Shown: positions 6,802 to 11,115 of the stretch, one piece after another | Layout of the letters: every line of letters starts with the position of its first letter | Position numbering within the stretch: position 1 is the first letter of the stretch | Origin: JABFRJ01 sp964389095 | GTDB lineage: Bacteria; Pseudomonadota; Alphaproteobacteria; Rhizobiales; Hyphomicrobiaceae | Assembly (NCBI GenBank): GCA_964389095.1 | Contig: CAYMEB010000158.1 | Span: 1-11,115 of the forward strand | Length of the DNA stretch: 11,115 bases | Direction of reading: 5' to 3' | Made by a program: the position numbers and the translations under genes | The notes under the pieces: generated by a model | Database searches by the model: none | Told to the model about the DNA's origin: nothing | The model's input: only the letters and a program-made list of their open reading frames with translations

Positions 6802-8028
6802 ATGTCCTTGCATCGCCGCACATTGCTCGGCGCCAGCGCGATCGCGCTGTCGTTGACCCTCACAGCCACGCCCGGAATTGCCCAAAAGAAGTATGACGAA
6901 GGCGCGAGCGACACTGAAATCCGCATCGGAAACACCAACCCGTATTCGGGCAACGCATCTGCATACGGCGTGATCGGCCGGACCATCGAGGCCTATTTCA
7001 AGATGGTCAACGACAACGGCGGCATCAACGGTCGCAAAGTGACCTTCATCACCTACGACGACGGCTACTCACCGCCGAAATCCGTCGAGATGGTTCGAAA
7101 GCTGGTGGAGGAAGACAAGGTTCTTCTCATATTCCAGACGCTCGGCACGCCGTCGAACACGGCGATCCAGAAATACATGAACGCGAAGAAGGTCCCGCAG
7201 CTCTTCGTGGCCACTGGCGCATCGAAATGGGGCCTGCCCAAGGAGTTCCCGTGGACCATGGGCTGGCAGCCCGACTACGCGACGGAAGGCGCGATCTATG
7301 CCAAGCACATCCTCGCGACCATTCCGGATGCCAAGATCGGCGTGCTCATGCAGAACGACGACTACGGCAAGGACTATTTCAACGGCTTCAAGGCCGGCCT
7401 CGGCAAGGACAACGAAAAGCGCATCGTGCAGCTGTCCACGTACGAGGTTACGGACCCGACGGTGGACAGCCAGATCATCCAGCTGAAGAATTCCGGCGCC
7501 AACGCCTTCTTCAATATTACGACGCCGAAGTTCGCGGCACAGGCGATCAAGAAAGCGGCCGAGATCGGCTGGAAGCCAGCGCACTATCTCAACAACGTCT
7601 CCGCCTCCATCGGCGCGGTCATCAAGCCGGCGGGGTTCGAGGCCGCGCAGGGGATCATCACGGCACAGTACATCAAGGACGCGACCGATCCGCAGTGGAA
7701 GACCGCGCCCGACATGGTCGCCTGGAACGCATTCATGGACAAGTATCTGCCGCAGGGCGACCGGAGCAGCTCGTTCCATGTGTATGGCTATGCCGTGAGC
7801 CACACGATGGCCGACGTGCTCAGGCGCGCCGGGGACAACCTGACCCGCGAGAACATCATGAAGCAGGCCGCCAGCATGAAGGGGATGGAGAACCCGTTGC
7901 TGCTGCCCGGCATCAAGATCAACACCAGCGCGACCGATTTCTATCCGATCCAGGCCGTTCGACTTTCGCGGCTGAAAGGGGAAGTGTTCGAGCTCTTCGG
8001 CGACGTGCTCGCCAACGAAAGCCAGTGA
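6802..8028 (+). CDS. LIV/HAAT-type ABC transporter periplasmic substrate-binding protein (LivK-like)
   Basis: This 408-residue periplasmic binding protein (Peripla_BP_6 / type-1 fold) captures the substrate for the LivGFHM importer. The signal peptide spans residues 1-27: a HRRTLLG basic motif, a hydrophobic core rich in Ala and Leu, and cleavage after GIA. The paired arginines give it a Tat-like look, without the full consensus. The mature part opens with DTEIRIGNTNPYSGNASAYG, where the binding loop between first strand and helix sits. YDDGYSP, LGTPSNTAIQKYMN and WTMGWQPDYATEG are the further segments lining the two lobes. The family is greatly expanded in Bradyrhizobium and Rhodopseudomonas, where some members bind aromatic acids and others amino acids or amides; the ligand here is unknown. 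I chose ATG 6802 because AGGAGGA at 6792-6798 lies directly upstream and the signal peptide then starts correctly; the frame is open further upstream but without such support. A strong hairpin follows the stop. Confidence 0.95.
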   Translation: MSLHRRTLLGASAIALSLTLTATPGIAQKKYDEGASDTEIRIGNTNPYSGNASAYGVIGRTIEAYFKMVNDNGGINGRKVTFITYDDGYSPPKSVEMVRKLVEEDKVLLIFQTLGTPSNTAIQKYMNAKKVPQLFVATGASKWGLPKEFPWTMGWQPDYATEGAIYAKHILATIPDAKIGVLMQNDDYGKDYFNGFKAGLGKDNEKRIVQLSTYEVTDPTVDSQIIQLKNSGANAFFNITTPKFAAQAIKKAAEIGWKPAHYLNNVSASIGAVIKPAGFEAAQGIITAQYIKDATDPQWKTAPDMVAWNAFMDKYLPQGDRSSSFHVYGYAVSHTMADVLRRAGDNLTRENIMKQAASMKGMENPLLLPGIKINTSATDFYPIQAVRLSRLKGEVFELFGDVLANESQ

Positions 8029-8052
8029 ACACTCGGCGCAGGCAAGATGCGG

Positions 8053-8085
8053 CTCGGCCGGAGGCCACACAGGCTTCTGGCCGAG
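8053..8085 (+). terminator. Strong hairpin after the binding-protein gene (terminator-like or mRNA-stabilising)
   Basis: CTCGGCCGGAGGCC (8053-8066) pairs with GGCTTCTGGCCGAG (8072-8085) over 14 pairs, two of them G-U, around the loop ACACA. Two further G-U pairs can extend the base. Only two T residues follow, so complete Rho-independent termination is doubtful. Position right after a binding-protein gene fits the known pattern in which a stem-loop protects that part of the transcript and lowers expression of the next gene. The serine hydrolase gene starts 47 bases downstream. Confidence 0.6.
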
Positions 8086-8132
8086 TTGCGTGAGTGCCGG
8101 CCGCGCGACGACACCTGCCAGAGGACTTACAC

Positions 8133-9341
8133 ATGCACGTGATACTGCAAGACACTGCGCCCGCGACCGTCGGCCTGTCATCCCGCCGTCTCGACCGCAT
8201 CGCGGATGCGATGAGACGCGAGATCGAGACCGGCAACATTCCCGGCGCCGTCGTCGGGATCATGCGTGAGGGAAAGCTCGCGTACTTGCAGGCGTTCGGT
8301 TCGCGCGATCCCGCCTCGAAGGAGCCGCTCAAGACGGACAGCATCTTCTCGATCGCTTCGATGACGAAGGCCATGACGTCGGCGGCTATCATGATGCTGC
8401 ACGAGGAAGGCCGGGTTCTGCTCGGAGATCCGGTCGGGAAATATCTTCCCGAACTCACGGATCTGAAGGTCGCAGCGGTGCTCGATCAGAACGAGGTGAA
8501 GACCCGACCGGCGGCTCGCCAGCCGACGGTGCAGGATCTCCTGCGCCACACCTCCGGGCTCACCTATCGCGATCGCGGCACCAGTACCGCCCACAAGATG
8601 CATCCGGGCGGCTCGATCACGCAGATGATCACCACGTCGAAAGCGGAAACACTCGCGACCCTCGCCAAGGCGCCGCTGCTGTTCGATCCCGGCTCCAACT
8701 GGGAATACGGCTTCTCGACGGACGTGCTCGGCTTCATCGTGGAGGCCGTCTCGGGCCAGACCCTGGAGGCATTCCTGAAGGCCCGGCTGTGGCACCCGCT
8801 GGGCATGGCGGACACGGCATTCGATCTGCCCGCTGCTGCGCGCGGGCGATACGCACTCGCATTGCCGACCGACCCGCTGACGGGAGCGCGGCAGTCCATC
8901 CACCACGCGAAAGATCACACGGCCTTGTGGCACTCGGGCGGCGGCGGCGCCGTCTCGACTGCGACGGACTACCTCAAATTCGCGGAGATGATCCATTGCG
9001 GCGGGCGTTTGGGGGGTGCCGAACTGCTCGGCCGCAAGACCGTGCAGTTGATGACCTCGGATCACCTGGCGGCAGACATGGGAACCCGTATCGCCGACAG
9101 CATGGACCCGGCAGCCATGGGCTACGGGTTCGGGCTCGGCTTTGCCGTGCGCCGGCAGAATGGCGTTTCCGCCATGGCCGGCAGTGCCGGCGATTTCTAC
9201 TGGTCGGGCGTATACGGGACCTATTTCTGGGTCGATCCCGTCGAGAAGCTGACGGCGGTGTTCATGGCCGCGGCGCCGGGCATGATCCGCATGCGCTATC
9301 GTCAGATGATTCGTGGGCTCGTCTATCAGGCCATCGCCTGA
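8133..9341 (+). CDS. Serine hydrolase of the beta-lactamase / class C-like esterase family
   Basis: This 402-residue protein has the penicillin-binding-protein/beta-lactamase fold. The catalytic S-x-x-K motif is Ser76-Met-Thr-Lys79 in SIASMTKAM. The second motif carries Tyr192 (WEYGFS), and the region of the KTG motif reads Trp357-Ser-Gly in YWSGVYGTYFWVDP, like the WGG of EstB-type esterases rather than the KTG of true beta-lactamases. HSGGGG at 267-272 is another family segment. The N-terminus has no signal peptide, so the protein is probably cytoplasmic and more likely an esterase, amidase or D-aminopeptidase-like enzyme than an antibiotic-resistance factor. I chose ATG 8133 because AGAGGA at 8120-8125 lies seven bases upstream; the earlier in-frame start at 8094 has none. 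It follows the importer binding protein, so it may hydrolyse the imported substrate; this is inference. Confidence 0.92.
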   Translation: MHVILQDTAPATVGLSSRRLDRIADAMRREIETGNIPGAVVGIMREGKLAYLQAFGSRDPASKEPLKTDSIFSIASMTKAMTSAAIMMLHEEGRVLLGDPVGKYLPELTDLKVAAVLDQNEVKTRPAARQPTVQDLLRHTSGLTYRDRGTSTAHKMHPGGSITQMITTSKAETLATLAKAPLLFDPGSNWEYGFSTDVLGFIVEAVSGQTLEAFLKARLWHPLGMADTAFDLPAAARGRYALALPTDPLTGARQSIHHAKDHTALWHSGGGGAVSTATDYLKFAEMIHCGGRLGGAELLGRKTVQLMTSDHLAADMGTRIADSMDPAAMGYGFGLGFAVRRQNGVSAMAGSAGDFYWSGVYGTYFWVDPVEKLTAVFMAAAPGMIRMRYRQMIRGLVYQAIA

Positions 9342-9347
9342 CGTGAG

Positions 9348-9377
9348 GGGCCCCCGCGACGTAGCCGCAGGGGGCCC
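9348..9377. terminator. Bidirectional terminator between convergent genes
   Basis: GGGCCCCC (9348-9355) pairs with GGGGGCCC (9370-9377), continued inward by GCG/CGC with one bulged A (9369), around a 7-base loop. It begins seven bases after the hydrolase stop and lies 16 bases beyond the stop of the opposite-strand binding protein. There is no T-run on either strand, but the very GC-rich stem in a convergent gap supports a shared terminator. Confidence 0.65.
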
Positions 9378-9393
9378 AACTTCACCGGTCTCG

Positions 9394-10971
9394 TCACTGA
9401 TCCAGCCAGATCTCGGCCAGATCCTGATTGACGAAGTGGGTTGGTAGCGCCTTCCAACCCTTCATGGCCGACGCGTGCGCGACGAGCCGGCTGTACCAGA
9501 TCAGCGTGGAGCTGTGAGCGTCGCTGAGGATCGCGCGCTGTAAGTCTCCGGCAATCGCCTTGCGCTGAGCCCCATCCGTGGCCGCCTTCAGATTCTCGAA
9601 CAACGCATCGATCTCGGGCGCCTCGTTGCGAGTGATGTTGCGCGGCGATTTCGACCGGGAGAGATACTGGATGAGCAGCGGCCTCGGGTCGTCACTGTCG
9701 ACGCAGAAGGTGTCGATGCCTGCCTGATACTCGCCCGTCTGCTGGTTTTTCTTCTGGATACCGACCTCCAGCTGCAGGTGCTCGGTCTGGACGCCGATCC
9801 GCCGCCACTGATCGACCACGTAGACTCCGACCGGCGTGAAGGGCATTGCGGTGTTGCGGTTCAGCAGCTTGACCTTGAGGTCCTTCTGCCCGGCTTCCTC
9901 GAGCAGCTTGCGAGCCTCGGCGCGCGCGGCCTCCATGTTGCGGCCGAAGCCCGGCAGCTTCTCCAACTCGGCCGGCGGCAGCGCGAGATCCGAGCCCGGA
10001 CGGAGGGGCCCGCCGATGGGTCCGACGATCGCAATCTTGCCGAGCGGCGCAGAGCCGCCCCAGCGATCGATCGCCAGCGTCAGCGCCCGGCGCACACGTG
10101 GATCATCGAACGGCTTCGACTCGGTATTGAAGAACAGATCCATTTTGCACAACCAGGGCGTTTCCTGGACCGTGATCTTGTCGCCCATTGCCTCTTTGAG
10201 CTGGTCGCGCTCAGGCGGCGTCACGGAGCGGAATTCCGCCATCACTTGCCCACCCTTGAGGGCGCTCGATAGGGAGGTTGCCTTGATGTAGAAGGCCTTG
10301 AAGCCATCGAGATGCGGCAGATCCTTCCGGAAGTACCGATCGAAGCGCTTGCCCGTCCAGCTCGAGCCGTTCACGTGCTCCACGAACACGAAGGGACCGG
10401 TGCCCATCACGGTCTTTTCGGGCGCGCGCGGGTCCTTGGCCAGGAGTTCGGCGCTGTAGACGCAGTTGTATGGCAAGGCGAGGACGTCGAGAAACTCGGC
10501 ATCCGGGGTCTTAAGCTTGAAAACGACGGTGGCCGCGTCCGGGGTTTCGATGTCCGAGATATCCGTGAAGGCCGCCTTGCGAACAGAGAGCACACCCTGG
10601 GGCGGGTCGCGCAGCCGGTCGAACGTCGCCTTGATGTCCTTCGAGGTCAGCCCGCTGCCGTCGTGGAACGTGACACCGCTGCGCAGCTTGAATGTGTAGA
10701 CTTTCCCTTCGCCGTCGACCTGCCAGCTCTCCGCGAGGTCTCCGGTGATTTTCGGATAATCCTGCGGGTCGGCCTTCACCAGCAACGAATAGTGAGGCGC
10801 AAGGACGTGGATCGCGCCGTAGGTCGTCGTGGCGTGGCAGTCGTATGTGGGTGTGTCGCCGGTGACCGCGAAGGTCAGTATGCCGCCACGCTTCGGCGCC
10901 TGAGCGCTTGCGGCTGCCGTGCCAGCCAGCAGCAGAGCCACCGCCCAGTAGCCGGCATTGCGAATGGTCAT
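9394..10971 (-). CDS. Family-5 (peptide/opine/nickel-type) ABC transporter substrate-binding protein
   Basis: This 525-residue periplasmic binding protein (SBP_bac_5, DppA/OppA/NikA-like) collects a solute for a peptide-type ABC importer. The signal peptide is residues 1-23 or 1-25, with a hydrophobic core VALLLAGTAAA and an ASA or AQA cleavage site. The mature protein opens with KRGGILTFAVTGDTPTYDCH, the usual first strand of the family. LAESWQVDGEGKVYTFKLRSGVTFHDG is the family signature region, followed by the DIKATFDRL helix. MGTGPFVF and FDDPRVRRALTLAIDR are the further landmarks. The length is normal. The start ATG (10971) follows a GGGAGGA ribosome site five bases upstream that lies inside a perfect hairpin. 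No permease or ATPase gene adjoins it here: its downstream neighbour is convergent, so it is either monocistronic or served by genes beyond the right edge. A peptide-type ATPase fragment lies at the left end of the window on the other strand; a link is speculative. Confidence 0.95.
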   Translation of the reverse strand: MTIRNAGYWAVALLLAGTAAASAQAPKRGGILTFAVTGDTPTYDCHATTTYGAIHVLAPHYSLLVKADPQDYPKITGDLAESWQVDGEGKVYTFKLRSGVTFHDGSGLTSKDIKATFDRLRDPPQGVLSVRKAAFTDISDIETPDAATVVFKLKTPDAEFLDVLALPYNCVYSAELLAKDPRAPEKTVMGTGPFVFVEHVNGSSWTGKRFDRYFRKDLPHLDGFKAFYIKATSLSSALKGGQVMAEFRSVTPPERDQLKEAMGDKITVQETPWLCKMDLFFNTESKPFDDPRVRRALTLAIDRWGGSAPLGKIAIVGPIGGPLRPGSDLALPPAELEKLPGFGRNMEAARAEARKLLEEAGQKDLKVKLLNRNTAMPFTPVGVYVVDQWRRIGVQTEHLQLEVGIQKKNQQTGEYQAGIDTFCVDSDDPRPLLIQYLSRSKSPRNITRNEAPEIDALFENLKAATDGAQRKAIAGDLQRAILSDAHSSTLIWYSRLVAHASAMKGWKALPTHFVNQDLAEIWLDQ

Positions 10972-10976
10972 GTCGG

Positions 10977-11002
10977 TCCTCCCAATCCGTCTGTTGGGAG
11001 GA
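10977..11002 (-). promoter_or_regulatory. Leader hairpin containing the Shine-Dalgarno sequence
   Basis: TCCTCCCAA (10977-10985) and TTGGGAGGA (10994-11002) are a perfect 9-bp inverted repeat with an 8-base loop. In the mRNA of the family-5 binding protein (read on the - strand), the 3' arm is the ribosome site GGGAGGA, five bases before the ATG, so folding would block ribosome access. The 5' arm is its complete complement. The alternative is a DNA operator that happens to overlap the ribosome site. Confidence 0.6.
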
Positions 11003-11064
11003 AGGATATCATCAACCGTCCGGTGCGTCAGCGATCGCGTCGCATGGCGTCGACCACATGGCAG

Positions 11065-11110
11065 GGTGATTCAATTCACCACATAGGATAGCGGCCAGAA
11101 CAGGGTTCTG
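11065..11110. promoter_or_regulatory. Two small dyads upstream of the family-5 binding protein gene
   Basis: The stretch 10972-11115 holds no gene that I can support. It contains GGTGA (11065-11069) with TCACC (11076-11080) around an A/T-rich centre, and CAGAAC (11096-11101) with GTTCTG (11105-11110) around three bases. Both have the size and spacing of dimeric repressor sites, about 95 to 140 bases before the gene start, where a promoter is expected. No regulator could be matched to them, and short dyads occur by chance. Confidence 0.25.
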
Positions 11111-11115
11111 AAGGT

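Noticed and set aside
8133..9341. An antibiotic-resistance beta-lactamase
   Set aside because: There is no signal peptide, and the third motif is WSG rather than KTG, so an esterase or amidase-like enzyme fits better.
10312..11091. A 259-residue open frame on the + strand opposite the family-5 binding protein
   Set aside because: It overlaps a complete, well-supported gene with signal peptide and family motifs, and its own translation shows no family features.

Overview
The window is high-GC DNA with dense, mostly co-directional genes, short gaps and several stop/start overlaps. The protein families, above all a LIV/HAAT-type amino-acid or carboxylate transporter whose binding protein resembles those of Bradyrhizobium and Rhodopseudomonas, suggest an alphaproteobacterium, probably Hyphomicrobiales. 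That placement rests on recalled family resemblance, since no rRNA or other marker is present. I see no tRNA, rRNA, insertion sequence, CRISPR array or phage gene.

Layout. (1) Positions 1-1773, + strand: the C-terminal part of a peptide/nickel-type ABC ATPase, a thioredoxin-fold protein with a very histidine-rich tail, and a gamma-carbonic-anhydrase-family protein whose start overlaps the thioredoxin stop (ATGA). (2) Positions 1897-6072, + strand: a compact operon of two ATPases (LivG, LivF), two permeases (LivH, LivM) and a glutathione S-transferase-like protein. (3) Positions 6078-6575, - strand: a small exported M23 metallopeptidase, tail-to-tail with the GST gene. (4) Positions 6802-9341, + strand: the LivK-type periplasmic binding protein, a strong hairpin, then a cytoplasmic serine hydrolase of the beta-lactamase/esterase family. 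(5) Positions 9394-10971, - strand: a family-5 (peptide/opine/nickel-type) solute-binding protein, convergent with the hydrolase across a likely bidirectional terminator.

How the genes may work together. The LIV-type binding protein, two permeases and two ATPases make one complete importer, although the binding-protein gene is separated from the other four by the opposite-strand peptidase gene. The GST and the serine hydrolase flank this importer and are the best candidates for processing the imported compound; the substrate cannot be read from the sequence. The ATPase fragment on the left and the binding protein on the right belong to peptide-type importers, but nothing here shows that they form one system.

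The most notable points are the histidine-tailed thioredoxin coupled to a metalloprotein gene, a LivG ATPase with a non-canonical ABC signature paired with a LivF lacking the H-loop histidine, and several strong inverted repeats in gene leaders, one of which contains the Shine-Dalgarno sequence of the gene it precedes. Most of the window is otherwise ordinary transporter territory, and I found no clear evidence of an entirely new system.
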